Notes under the pieces: generated by a model
Database searches by the model: none
Seen by the model: the letters and a program-made list of their open reading frames with translations, nothing else
What the model was told of the DNA's origin: nothing
In this document: positions 47,475-58,626 of the stretch, piece after piece
Numbering within the stretch: position 1 is the first letter of the stretch
How the letters are laid out: each line of letters starts with the position of its first letter
Source of the DNA: Staphylococcus lloydii
GTDB lineage: Bacteria > Bacillota > Bacilli > Staphylococcales > Staphylococcaceae
DNA: 64,000 nucleotides
Assembly (NCBI RefSeq): GCF_015775975.1
Contig: NZ_CP064056.1
Span: forward strand, 372,001-436,000
Direction: 5' to 3'
Translations under genes and position numbers: made by a program

Positions 47475-47487
47475 TTGGTTAAGTTTT

Positions 47488-48045
47488 TTATTCAGGTTTA
47501 CGGGGTTCAGGGATTGGGAAGTATTTGAATATTTCTCCTGACTCAATTGCGTCACTAAGATTTTCCAACCATTCATAATATGGCAATGTGTCGATCAATT
47601 GGTTTTTAATTTTTGTAGCTTGTTGTTTAGTATCTTCATCAGTTTGACTATCATCTAAGATTTTATCTAATAAAGAGATAGCTTTAAAAACGCCGTCCCT
47701 ATTAATTTCAATTTCTCGATTCCATTTTTGACTAAAGAAATTATTAAAGAAATTGAAAAAGTCTTTTTCGGCAATGAAATGTTGTTTTCTACTGCCACGA
47801 GTAAACTGCTGCTTGACGATATGAAATTCTTGTAATCTTTTAACGCCAGCACTCATGCTTGGCTTACTCATTTGAAGTTGTTGACGCATTTCATCTAACG
47901 TCATGCTATCTTCAAATAACATAGTGCCATACAAGTTCCCAACGCTACGATTAATGCCGTATAAATCCATTGTCGCGCCAATTGCATTAATAACAATATC
48001 TTTAGCTTGTTCGATTAAAACTTCAGGTTGGTCTTTATTTGACAT
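47488..48045 (-). CDS. cudC: GbsR/MarR-type repressor of choline genes
   Basis: Protein of 185 residues of the GbsR family: winged helix in the first half (MTLDEMRQQLQMSKPSMSAG, VKRLQEFHIVKQQFTRGSRK) and a helical C-terminal half. GbsR of Bacillus senses choline and blocks transcription of betaine genes by binding downstream of the promoter. The 18-bp dyads ahead of cudT and betB fit that mode. ATG 48045 is preferred to GTG 48054, which overlaps GGAGG. Divergent from betB. Confidence 0.9.
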   Translation of the reverse strand: MSNKDQPEVLIEQAKDIVINAIGATMDLYGINRSVGNLYGTMLFEDSMTLDEMRQQLQMSKPSMSAGVKRLQEFHIVKQQFTRGSRKQHFIAEKDFFNFFNNFFSQKWNREIEINRDGVFKAISLLDKILDDSQTDEDTKQQATKIKNQLIDTLPYYEWLENLSDAIESGEIFKYFPIPEPRKPE

Positions 48046-48083
48046 ATGATGCACCTCCGAATCTGGTTTTTAAACTTAAGTTT

Positions 48084-48118
48084 TAGTATGTAATATTTTT
48101 CTCAATATTAACATACTA
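48084..48118. promoter_or_regulatory. Long dyad in the cudC upstream region
   Basis: TAGTATGTAATATT and AATATTAACATACTA form an imperfect 14-15 base inverted repeat, 40-75 bases upstream of cudC. It differs from the GTTAAAT dyad and could be an autoregulatory site or part of the cudC promoter. Confidence 0.4.
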
Positions 48119-48162
48119 TAGCACAAACCTATATCAGTCATCTATAACGTTCTGAGAGAGAT

Positions 48163-48225
48163 TTGACATAACTTCAATTACTATGCTAACATAACTTTGT
48201 AAAATTCGTTAAATAAAAATTTAAC
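48163..48225 (+). promoter_or_regulatory. betB promoter and putative CudC operator
   Basis: TTGACA (48163-48168) with TAACAT (48187-48192) at 18-base spacing, followed at 48208-48225 by GTTAAAT-AAAA-ATTTAAC. The dyad therefore lies downstream of the start point and before the GGAGG at 48233, as expected for a roadblock repressor such as GbsR. Confidence 0.6.
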
Positions 48226-48246
48226 AAACTTAACGGAGGTAATTTG

Positions 48247-49743
48247 ATGCAACTTGTAAACAATTTATCTCGTCGTCAATACATTGATGGTGAGTGGGTA
48301 GACAGCGCAAACAAAGCAACACGTACTATTATTAATCCATATAACCAAGAAACGATATTAGAAGTAGCAGAAGGTACAGCTGAAGATTCAGAACGTGCTA
48401 TCTTAGCTGCTAGAAGAGCATTTGAAGACGGAGCATATTCACAACAAACAACAAGTGAAGAAAGAGGAAAAAAAGTTAGAGCTATCGCTGATGCGATTAA
48501 AAACAACAAAGAAGAATTAGCAAGATTAGAAACTTTAGATACTGGTAAAACGTTGGAAGAGTCTTATGCAGATATGGATGATATCCATAATGTGTTTATG
48601 TATTATGCAGGGCTAGCAGATAAGGAAGGCGGAGAAATAATCGATTCTCCAATCCCAAACACTGACAGTAAAGTTATTAAAGAACCAGTTGGTGTCGTAA
48701 CACAAATTACACCTTGGAATTATCCTTTATTACAAGCTTCTTGGAAAATAGCACCAGCATTAGCATCTGGTTGTTCATTAGTAATGAAACCAAGTGAAAT
48801 CACACCATTAACAACAATCCGCGTATTCGAATTAATGGAAGAAATTGGTTTCCCTAAAGGTGTTATTAACCTAGTGCTAGGTAAAGGTTCAGAAGTTGGT
48901 GAACCATTATCGGCACACAAAGAAGTAGACTTAGTATCATTTACTGGTGGTATTAAAACTGGTAAGCACATTATGAAGCAAGCTGCAGATCATGTTACGA
49001 ATATTGCATTAGAATTAGGCGGTAAAAACCCTAACGTTATTTTTGATGATGCGGATTTCGATTTAGCTGTAGACCAAGCCCTAAACGGTGGCTTATTCCA
49101 TGCTGGTCAAGTATGTTCAGCAGGTTCAAGAATCATTGTTCATAACAATATTAAAGAAAAATTCGAGCAGGAATTAATCGAACGTATTAAAAATATTAAA
49201 TTAGGTAACGGTTTTGATGAAGATACTGAAATGGGTCCAGTTATCTCACAAGAACACCGTGACAAAATTGAAAAATATATGGAAGTTGCTAAAGAAGAAA
49301 ATGCAACTATCGCTATCGGCGGTAAACGACCAGATAGAGAAGACTTACAAGATGGATTCTTCTTCGAACCAACTGTAATTACAGACTGCGACACTTCAAT
49401 GCGTATCGTTCAAGAAGAAGTATTTGGTCCTGTCGTAACAATTGAAGGTTTTTCTACTGAAGCAGAAGCGATTGAATTAGCGAACGATTCAATTTATGGA
49501 CTTGCTGGTGGCGTCTTCACAACAGATGTTGGCAAAGCTGAACGTGTAGCAAGCAAATTGAAAATGGGTACTGTATGGATTAATGATTTCCATCCTTACT
49601 TCGCTCAAGCGCCTTGGGGCGGTTACAAACAATCAGGTATCGGTAGAGAACTTGGTAAAACAGGATTAGCTGAATACCAAATTGAAAAACATATTTTAAG
49701 AAATACACAACCTGAACCCGTAAATTGGTTTGGTAAACAATAA
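48247..49743 (+). CDS. betB: Betaine aldehyde dehydrogenase
   Basis: Aldehyde dehydrogenase of 498 residues: TPWNYPLLQASWKIAPAL, general-base Glu in ALELGGKNPN, catalytic Cys in HAGQVCSAGSR and EEVFGPVVTI. The start ATG has ACGGAGG 8 bases upstream. Oxidises betaine aldehyde to the osmoprotectant glycine betaine. Followed after 42 bases by betA. Confidence 0.94.
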   Translation: MQLVNNLSRRQYIDGEWVDSANKATRTIINPYNQETILEVAEGTAEDSERAILAARRAFEDGAYSQQTTSEERGKKVRAIADAIKNNKEELARLETLDTGKTLEESYADMDDIHNVFMYYAGLADKEGGEIIDSPIPNTDSKVIKEPVGVVTQITPWNYPLLQASWKIAPALASGCSLVMKPSEITPLTTIRVFELMEEIGFPKGVINLVLGKGSEVGEPLSAHKEVDLVSFTGGIKTGKHIMKQAADHVTNIALELGGKNPNVIFDDADFDLAVDQALNGGLFHAGQVCSAGSRIIVHNNIKEKFEQELIERIKNIKLGNGFDEDTEMGPVISQEHRDKIEKYMEVAKEENATIAIGGKRPDREDLQDGFFFEPTVITDCDTSMRIVQEEVFGPVVTIEGFSTEAEAIELANDSIYGLAGGVFTTDVGKAERVASKLKMGTVWINDFHPYFAQAPWGGYKQSGIGRELGKTGLAEYQIEKHILRNTQPEPVNWFGKQ

Positions 49744-49785
49744 AATAAATAGCAAACACAGATTATAATACAGGAGGATATATAC

Positions 49786-51471
49786 ATGAGAGAAGCATAT
49801 GATTATATTATAATTGGTGGCGGTAGTGCCGGATCAGTTTTAGGAAGTCGTTTAAGTGAAGATAAATCAAAAAACGTTCTTGTTTTAGAAGCAGGACGTA
49901 GTGACTATTTCTGGGATTTATTAATTCAAATGCCAGCAGCATTAATGTATCCAGCAGGAAACAAATTATATGACTGGATTTATGAAACGAATGAAGAGCC
50001 ATTTATGAAAGGCCGTAAAGTTGGACATGCACGTGGTAAAGTACTAGGTGGATCTAGTTCTATTAACGGTATGATTTATCAACGTGGTAACCCAATGGAC
50101 TACGAAAAATGGGCGAAACCAGAAGGTATGGATAACTGGGATTACGCACATTGTCTACCATACTTTAAACGTTTAGAAAAAACATTCGGTGCAACTAAAG
50201 ACGATGAATTCCGTGGTCATCATGGTCCAATTAAATTAAAACGTGGACCAGCTACAAATCCATTATTCCAAGCGTTTTTCGATGCTGGGGTTGAAGCGGG
50301 ATATAATAAAACGCCAGACGTAAATGGTTTCCGTCAAGAAGGTTTCGGACCATTTGATAGCCAAGTACACAATGGTAGACGAGTATCAGCATCAAGAGCT
50401 TATTTACATCCAGCTATGAGACGTAAAAACTTGGATGTGCAAACACGTGCATTTGTTACTAAAATTAATTTTGAAGGTAACAACAAAGTAACGGGTGTAA
50501 CTTTCAAGAAAAATGGTAAAGAACATACGATTAATGCCAAAGAAGTTATCTTATCAGGTGGCGCATTCAATACACCTCAATTGTTACAATTATCAGGTAT
50601 TGGTGATTCAGAATTCTTAAAATCATTAGGTATTGAACCTCGTATTCACTTGCCTGGTGTGGGTGAAAACTTCGAAGACCATTTAGAAGTATATGTTCAA
50701 CATAAATGTAAACAACCAGTGTCATTACAACCAAGTTTAAATAAATTCAAGATGCCATTTATTGGTTTACAATGGATCTTCGCTCGTAAAGGTGCGGCAG
50801 CGTCAAACCACTTCGAAGGTGGCGGATTCGTGCGTTCTAACGACGAAGTCGACTATCCAAACTTGATGTTCCATTTCTTACCTATTGCGGTAAGATATGA
50901 TGGACAAAAAGCACCTACAGCACATGGTTATCAAGTGCACGTTGGACCAATGTACTCTAACTCACGTGGTAGCTTGAAAATTAAATCAAAAGACCCATTT
51001 GAAAAACCAGACTTTGTCTTCAACTATTTATCAACTGAAGAAGATAAACGTGAATGGATAGAAGCAATTAAAGTTGCGCGTAACATCTTATCTCAAAAAG
51101 CTTTAGATCCATATAATGGTGGGGAAATTTCTCCAGGACCTGAAGTGCAAACAGATGAAGAAATAATAAACTGGGTTGCTAAAGATGGCGAAACAGCATT
51201 ACACCCATCATGTAGTGCGAAAATGGGACCAGCTTCAGACCCAATGTCAGTAGTTGACCCAGAGACTATGAAAGTTCATGGTATGGAAAATTTACGTGTC
51301 GTAGATGCCTCTGCAATGCCACGTACTACAAATGGTAATATTCATTCACCAGTATTAATGATGGCTGAAAAAGCTGCAGACATCATCCGTGGTAAAAAAC
51401 CATTAGACCCTGAATATATTGATTATTACCGTCATGGCGTACATGATAAAGACGCTGGAACAATAAAATAA
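49786..51471 (+). CDS. betA: Choline dehydrogenase
   Basis: GMC flavoprotein oxidoreductase of 561 residues. FAD motif [20 protein letters not shown] signatures [18 protein letters not shown] near residue 83 and [16 protein letters not shown] near 255, and the active-site His in [10 protein letters not shown] near 463. It oxidises choline to betaine aldehyde. ACAGGAGGA precedes the start. Forms the last step set with betB; terminator downstream. Confidence 0.95.
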   Translation: MREAYDYIIIGGGSAGSVLGSRLSEDKSKNVLVLEAGRSDYFWDLLIQMPAALMYPAGNKLYDWIYETNEEPFMKGRKVGHARGKVLGGSSSINGMIYQRGNPMDYEKWAKPEGMDNWDYAHCLPYFKRLEKTFGATKDDEFRGHHGPIKLKRGPATNPLFQAFFDAGVEAGYNKTPDVNGFRQEGFGPFDSQVHNGRRVSASRAYLHPAMRRKNLDVQTRAFVTKINFEGNNKVTGVTFKKNGKEHTINAKEVILSGGAFNTPQLLQLSGIGDSEFLKSLGIEPRIHLPGVGENFEDHLEVYVQHKCKQPVSLQPSLNKFKMPFIGLQWIFARKGAAASNHFEGGGFVRSNDEVDYPNLMFHFLPIAVRYDGQKAPTAHGYQVHVGPMYSNSRGSLKIKSKDPFEKPDFVFNYLSTEEDKREWIEAIKVARNILSQKALDPYNGGEISPGPEVQTDEEIINWVAKDGETALHPSCSAKMGPASDPMSVVDPETMKVHGMENLRVVDASAMPRTTNGNIHSPVLMMAEKAADIIRGKKPLDPEYIDYYRHGVHDKDAGTIK

Positions 51472-51502
51472 TATATAGTCAGTGCAATATCTGACTAACA
51501 TG

Positions 51503-51545
51503 AAAAGGACCATTACTATTTTTAAAATAGCAATGGTCCTTTTCT
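51503..51545 (+). terminator. Terminator after betA
   Basis: AAAAGGACCATTACTATTTT pairs with its near-complement ending AATGGTCCTTTT, with one mismatch, followed by T residues. Confidence 0.85.
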
Positions 51546-51623
51546 TTATATTGAGGTGATAGAAACATCTTTGAAAGATCCAAATTAAATTAATCCTCAA
51601 AAAGTTTAGCGCTTTATCGGTAT

Positions 51624-51674
51624 AAAAAAAGCCAATCAACACGTAGTAACAACAAACATGTTGATTGGCTTTTA
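51624..51674. terminator. Terminator of the minus-strand MFS/small-protein unit
   Basis: AAAAGCCAATCAACA and TGTTGATTGGCTTTT form a perfect 15-bp stem with an 18-base loop. A and T runs flank both sides. Confidence 0.8.
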
Positions 51675-51682
51675 TATTGTAA

Positions 51683-52006
51683 TTATTTAACAATATTATC
51701 TATCAAGGCATCATAGTCATCTTCAAGTATTGCCTTGAAATTAAACGTAGATTCCAAATCATTAATTAAAGTTTCGTTATCAAAGTAATTAATTTGTTTA
51801 ATATCATTAATGATAAGACCTATGCCATTTAAATCATCATGATATAAGTCGTTTTTGTGCGCAAGTTCTATTAAACTATCGGCAAGTTGTTTTACATAGT
51901 TATTATTATCAAGCGTTGCAGTACTACTATCAATAACTTTCTTGTGCTTATCGATAATAACGAGTTTCGTTTCTTCAGCTCCGAATTGTGCGACAAAATA
52001 ATTCAT
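51683..52006 (-). CDS. Small protein resembling the N-terminus of ROK/ASKHA kinases
   Basis: A 107-residue protein, not confidently assigned. The opening NYFVAQFGAEETKLVIIDKH has the strand-turn-strand pattern of the phosphate-1 loop in ROK sugar kinases but lacks the GGT core, and IGLIIND near residue 70 resembles the following ROK strand. No second domain follows; the gene ends before an independent terminator. ATG 52006 has GAGGAGG upstream, though at a long spacing of about 11 bases. It lies 96 bases after the MFS gene on the same strand. It may be a degenerate or truncated kinase or an unrelated small fold. Confidence 0.6.
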   Translation of the reverse strand: MNYFVAQFGAEETKLVIIDKHKKVIDSSTATLDNNNYVKQLADSLIELAHKNDLYHDDLNGIGLIINDIKQINYFDNETLINDLESTFNFKAILEDDYDALIDNIVK

Positions 52007-52102
52007 TACTATAAATTCCTCCTCAAATATGTGATTGAAAATCACAATATTTGTTTACCCCATCTCACGATTTCTTATTCAATGGGGGACAAAATTTAAG
52101 CG

Positions 52103-53470
52103 TTACGATTTAGCTAATGAACGTCTATTTGCGAATGTCATAATTAATATAATGACGCCGAGTGTGGCACAGAAAATACCGTCATTATGAATTCCTACCG
52201 TAATGTCTCCACCTTTAAAGAAGATACCGTTAGCTGTAGAAGAAATAATAGCACCCATATACATAAATGTTCTTAATAATCCGGCTGACATACCGATACT
52301 TTCTTTTGGTGCTTGATGATAAAGTGCATTTTGATTAGCTAAATTCATTAATCCTTGAGGTATACCGAATAATGCGGCTAATAATACAAGTATTATTAAT
52401 GAAGTTTGGTGATTGATTAATGTAAAACTTATCATAGTAACAATACCGGCTAATGTACCTACATATAATTTATTTTTAGAAGATAAAGTACTGCCAGTAT
52501 ATTTTGATGCAACAATTGCAATTATAAACATAGGTAACATTAACAACCCAGCATGACTAGGAGATAAGCCTCTACCTTCTTCTAGCCATTGTGTATAGCC
52601 ATATAATACACTGTAAGAAATAGTTTGAGTTAGCGTTGAACGTATATACGTATTGTTTAATGAGGCATTATGCGCTAACAATCTAACGTCGATAAATGGC
52701 TTTTTAGATTTCAATTCAACAAAAATAAATATTATAAAAGTAACAATACCAATAATTAATAAATACAAGTTTTGAATTGATGGTTCTGTGAAATATATTA
52801 TCCATGTAACTAAAGTGATTGTGAAAAATGTCATACCTATAAAATCAATATGTGTTCTAAGTGCAGTTATTTTTCCTAAAGATTGTGTGACTTTAGGGAA
52901 ATATAACACACCAAAAATGATACATAATATTGATAATGGTATATTAACGAAAAAGATTGCTTTCCAACCACCAAAATTAATTAATAAACCACCTAACGTT
53001 GGGCCAATCACAGACACAGTTTGGTTGGAAATGGCCAAGACAGTCAGTATATTACTCGGACTATCTTTTCCAGTGCGTTCACCTTCGTATTTAATTAAAT
53101 ACATTGATGAAGGATAACCCGCGCATGTACCAATACCTATTAAGAAACGGGCTAATACAAGTCCATAAAATGAGGGGGTGACGATGGCGAGTATGCTTGC
53201 TAAACCAACTAAACTCGTTGCGAATAGAAATAATCCTTTTGGTCCGAAGACGTCTATTAATTTACCAATAATAGGTTGACCTATACTCGTAGCCAAATAC
53301 AATGAAGTAACAAGCAATGCTGTTTGATAAAAAGGAATATTAAACGCATGTGCTATAGGAATCATAGCTATGGCTAACATAGAAGAATTGATAGGATTGA
53401 GTATAGAGCCAAGTATCATTGGAGGGTATAATTTTTTGTTAAATGTAAGTTCACCTGATGAATTACCCAT
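52103..53470 (-). CDS. MFS multidrug-type transporter
   Basis: Membrane protein of 455 residues with 13-14 hydrophobic segments. The loop after segment 2 reads GQPIIGKLIDVFGPKGLFL (motif A of drug:proton antiporters), and motif C-like GPTLGGLLINFGGWKAIFF follows segment 5, as in the DHA2 group. AAGGAG precedes the start ATG. The substrate is unknown. Confidence 0.87.
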   Translation of the reverse strand: MGNSSGELTFNKKLYPPMILGSILNPINSSMLAIAMIPIAHAFNIPFYQTALLVTSLYLATSIGQPIIGKLIDVFGPKGLFLFATSLVGLASILAIVTPSFYGLVLARFLIGIGTCAGYPSSMYLIKYEGERTGKDSPSNILTVLAISNQTVSVIGPTLGGLLINFGGWKAIFFVNIPLSILCIIFGVLYFPKVTQSLGKITALRTHIDFIGMTFFTITLVTWIIYFTEPSIQNLYLLIIGIVTFIIFIFVELKSKKPFIDVRLLAHNASLNNTYIRSTLTQTISYSVLYGYTQWLEEGRGLSPSHAGLLMLPMFIIAIVASKYTGSTLSSKNKLYVGTLAGIVTMISFTLINHQTSLIILVLLAALFGIPQGLMNLANQNALYHQAPKESIGMSAGLLRTFMYMGAIISSTANGIFFKGGDITVGIHNDGIFCATLGVIILIMTFANRRSLAKS

Positions 53471-53590
53471 TCTAACATCTCCTTATCTACTCGAACTCTC
53501 AACAACTACAATATGTTAGACTAATAAATTAAGAAAGACAAACGATTGAACTTGTGTTTTTTAGCACAATATATAGAAAGGAGTGTCTTT

Positions 53591-54028
53591 ATGCCGATCA
53601 GTCTTGCTACTAAAAGTGATTTGAATGAAATATACAAAGTACAGCCAAAGGCCTTTGAAGCGTCTGTTACTGTGCCTCATCGTTTAAGCAAAGAAGAAAT
53701 TCAGAATTTATCTCAAATGGCACTAGAAGATGGCGCTCATTATTATGTTTTGAAGGAAGACAATCAACTAATTGGGTATACAATGCTAGCCGTTAAAGAA
53801 GATAATTTAACAGGTGATAAGTATGGCTTTATTTATGAATTATATGTGATGCCGAAATTTAGAAAATTAGGTTATGGTAAACAATTGATAGCTTTTACCA
53901 AGCAACATTTTAAACAACTAGGTTATGATAAAATTCGTTTAAATGTTTATGTTGGAAACGCTGCGCAACAACTTTATAAAAGTTGTGGATTTGAAGAACG
54001 TAACATAACGATGCAATTGGAATTATAA
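53591..54028 (+). CDS. GNAT-family N-acetyltransferase
   Basis: Protein of 145 residues with the acetyl-CoA binding motif A (LYVMPKFRKLGYGKQLIAFT near residue 84) and NVYVGNAAQQLYKSCGFEER at the end, the usual motif B region. ATG 53591 follows AAAGGAG; the in-frame ATG 53546 further upstream has no ribosome binding site. Substrate unknown. Single gene. Confidence 0.9.
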   Translation: MPISLATKSDLNEIYKVQPKAFEASVTVPHRLSKEEIQNLSQMALEDGAHYYVLKEDNQLIGYTMLAVKEDNLTGDKYGFIYELYVMPKFRKLGYGKQLIAFTKQHFKQLGYDKIRLNVYVGNAAQQLYKSCGFEERNITMQLEL

Positions 54029-54157
54029 TTAAAAAATAAATTTAATAGGTATAAAGTGTAGATTTAATTATCAGAAAATTGTGTAATTAGTAACTGACTT
54101 ATTGTTGGTATAACAACAATTTGGGTTCAATCATATTTAAATAGGGTAAAAATCAAA

Positions 54158-54186
54158 TTGACAACGCTTTCAAATAGCGTTAAAGT
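54158..54186 (+). promoter_or_regulatory. Promoter with overlapping cre box
   Basis: TTGACA (54158-54163) and TAAAGT (54181-54186) with 17-base spacing. TGACAACGCTTTCA (54159-54172) matches the CcpA consensus with one mismatch and overlaps the -35, so glucose repression of the following transporter is likely. Confidence 0.6.
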
Positions 54187-54236
54187 TTTGATATTTAATA
54201 ATTCAATTATATGTTCAAAGGGTGGGGGAATATAGG

Positions 54237-55544
54237 ATGAAGAATTATCGTTATTTTATCATCGTTATGATTATTATTATGACTATGATAAATTACATTG
54301 ACCGTGGAGGTATCTCTTACGCTCAAGAAGATATTATTAAAGAATTTGGATTTGATAATGTCGCTTGGGGAGCTATCTTAGGTTACTTTGGTTACGGGTA
54401 TATGTTAGGTTCTTTATTTGGTGGTGTGCTATCAGATAAAAAGGGGCCTAAATTCGTATGGATTGTCGCTGGAACATTATGGTCACTATTCGAAATAGCA
54501 ATGGCTTTTGCTGGTGAATTAGGTATGGCTATTTTTGGTGGTTCAGCATTAGCAGGGTTCGGTATGTTAAGAATCATCTTTGGTTTTGCAGAAGGCCCGA
54601 TTTTTTCAACAATTAGTAAAACAAACGCCAATTGGGCAGCACCTAAAGAGCGTGGTTTACTTTCTGCTTTAGGTTTAATAGGGGTGCCACTTGGGGCGTT
54701 AATTACTGCACCGATTGTGTCTGGATTATTATCTGTTACAAATTGGCGCGTACTCTTTATATTAATGGGTGTTTTAGGATTGGTTTGGGTTGTTATATGG
54801 GCCAAAGTCTTTACTGACTATCCTGAAGACAATAAAAAAGTATCAGCTAGAGAAGTTGAAGAAATTCGTTCAACTGAAGATACGATTAAAGGTGAGAAAA
54901 CTGTAGAAACAGAACATAACGCGCACGAAAAGTGGTATCACTTCTTTAAAAGTCCAACACTCATTTTCAACACCATAGGGTACTTTGGTTTCCAATACAT
55001 AAACTTTTTAATATTAACTTGGACTCCTAAATACTTACAAGATGAATATCACTTCGAAATCCATTCATTATGGTATTTAGGTATGATTCCATGGATAGGT
55101 GCTGTATTTACAGCATACTTCGGTGGTAAATTATCCGACTGGTTACGTCAAAAAACAGGTAGTTTACGTATCGCAAGATCTGGTTTAGCTATATTTGGTA
55201 TGACGTTAGCGGCAATTTGTTTCCTTATCATTCCAACTACAGACAATATTGCATTTATTTTAATATTAATGATGTTAGGTAACGCATGTGTGTTTTTACC
55301 AAATGCAGTGTATTGGTCAGTTGTTATCGATACGGCTCCGAAAAAATCAGGTACATTTGGTGGTATTATGCATTTCTTCGTCAACTCTGCCACGATTATT
55401 GCACCAACATTAACAGGTATTTTAGTATCTGCTTATGGTTATGGCTCTATGTTCATATCAGCAGTTGTAGCAGCTGTTATAGGTATTATAGCAATGAGCT
55501 TCGTTAAACCGGGACTTAAAAAAATTAAGACACAAACAAATTAA
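54237..55544 (+). CDS. MFS transporter of the anion:cation symporter (sugar-acid) type
   Basis: Membrane protein of 435 residues with twelve hydrophobic segments. INYIDRGGISYAQEDI in segment 1, GYFGYGYMLGSLFGGVLSDK, and a central hydrophilic loop of about 50 residues with many Glu and Lys are typical of the ACS family that carries glucarate, galactarate and similar acids. ATG 54237 follows GGTGGGGG. No sugar-acid dehydratase lies nearby, so the substrate is open. The cre box suggests a carbon-source role. Confidence 0.87.
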   Translation: MKNYRYFIIVMIIIMTMINYIDRGGISYAQEDIIKEFGFDNVAWGAILGYFGYGYMLGSLFGGVLSDKKGPKFVWIVAGTLWSLFEIAMAFAGELGMAIFGGSALAGFGMLRIIFGFAEGPIFSTISKTNANWAAPKERGLLSALGLIGVPLGALITAPIVSGLLSVTNWRVLFILMGVLGLVWVVIWAKVFTDYPEDNKKVSAREVEEIRSTEDTIKGEKTVETEHNAHEKWYHFFKSPTLIFNTIGYFGFQYINFLILTWTPKYLQDEYHFEIHSLWYLGMIPWIGAVFTAYFGGKLSDWLRQKTGSLRIARSGLAIFGMTLAAICFLIIPTTDNIAFILILMMLGNACVFLPNAVYWSVVIDTAPKKSGTFGGIMHFFVNSATIIAPTLTGILVSAYGYGSMFISAVVAAVIGIIAMSFVKPGLKKIKTQTN

Positions 55545-55554
55545 TAAATATAAC

Positions 55555-55592
55555 AGAAGCTGAGACGCGTTTAATGTCTCAGCTTCTTTTTC
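55555..55592. terminator. Bidirectional terminator, MFS / panE
   Basis: AGAAGCTGAGAC pairs with GTCTCAGCTTCT around a 9-base loop, followed by TTTTT. Confidence 0.85.
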
Positions 55593-55595
55593 GTA

Positions 55596-56456
55596 TTATT
55601 TACTGTGCAAATAACCGTGCAGTAAAGTATAAGTCGTCGTAATAGTGGGTATAGCTAAATTATGTTTTTGGCCTGTACGATAAATATAGCCTTGAATCGC
55701 TTCTACTTCTAATGCTCTCCCAGCGATAATGTCATAATACATGCTCGTACCCATTTCGTCTGGGTACCCTTCATATATAGACATGATTTGCGTCACTATA
55801 TCTTTTGGTAGGTTCACGCCCTCTGCTAATGCAACGTGTGCACCTTCGTCGATTAATTGGCGACATAAATGATTAACCTTATTATCTTTAAGTACTTTAG
55901 CCGTCGATTGTGTTAATGCAGTGACAGTATTAATACCTAAGTTAACGAGTAATTTATACCAGATAGTGTCTTCTATGTGTGATTCAAGTTTTAATTCTAA
56001 GTTTGTCGGAGCTAGTAATTGGGCTAAATTACGTGTCTGCGGGCTATCTTGAACGTGTAAACGTTCATCTCTAAAATGGGTCACGGTATTTTGCTCTTTT
56101 TGACCACTAATATAAACGACTGCCTGATAGACGTTCGGCAATGTTAATGTTTCTAAATTTGTACGTCCATTTTGCGCTAACACTATAATGCTATCTTGGT
56201 GAGTAATGCGTTTAATATCTTCTATTATTGTATTGAGTTGATATGTTTTTACTGCTACAAATAAGACATCAACTTTAGCAGTCGTTGCTGTTAAAGACTG
56301 CACCTGTAGTTGGTGCATAGGCATATGATTTCCTGGGTAATATGAAAGTGTTGCTTCCTGTCTACCTAAGAGTAACGTATCATCAAAGTGTTGTTGCAAC
56401 TCAAAAGCAATAGTGGAACCTACTGCACCAGGTCCAATAATGGCAAATTTTGTCAT
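55596..56456 (-). CDS. panE: 2-dehydropantoate 2-reductase
   Basis: NADPH-dependent ketopantoate reductase of 286 residues: AIIGPGAVGSTIAFEL at the N-terminus, AVKTYQLNTII near residue 70, AQNGRTN near 98, and the catalytic Lys in TIWYKLLVNLGINTVTAL. It makes pantoate from the PanB product. It is divergent from panB with only 72 bases between the starts, so the pathway genes share a promoter region. AAGGAAG precedes the start. Confidence 0.93.
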   Translation of the reverse strand: MTKFAIIGPGAVGSTIAFELQQHFDDTLLLGRQEATLSYYPGNHMPMHQLQVQSLTATTAKVDVLFVAVKTYQLNTIIEDIKRITHQDSIIVLAQNGRTNLETLTLPNVYQAVVYISGQKEQNTVTHFRDERLHVQDSPQTRNLAQLLAPTNLELKLESHIEDTIWYKLLVNLGINTVTALTQSTAKVLKDNKVNHLCRQLIDEGAHVALAEGVNLPKDIVTQIMSIYEGYPDEMGTSMYYDIIAGRALEVEAIQGYIYRTGQKHNLAIPTITTTYTLLHGYLHSK

Positions 56457-56528
56457 GTTTAGTACTTCCTTTTTTCGTATGAATTCTATATACTATTGCT
56501 AATATTATAACAAACAAGGAGAATAATA

Positions 56529-58577
<2,049 letters not shown>

Positions 58578-58584
58578 CACATTA

Positions 58585-58622
58585 AAAAGAGACCTTAAAC
58601 ATAGTATTTAAGGTCTCTTTTG
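58585..58622. terminator. Bidirectional terminator panD / nucleoside hydrolase
   Basis: AAAGAGACCTTAAA and TTTAAGGTCTCTTT form a perfect 14-bp stem with a 7-base loop, with A/T-rich flanks. Confidence 0.85.
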
Positions 58623-58626
58623 TCTA

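Noticed and set aside
54392..54805. 137-codon minus-strand frame inside the MFS gene
   Set aside because: It is an antisense shadow of a membrane protein gene; its composition is explained by complementing hydrophobic codons.
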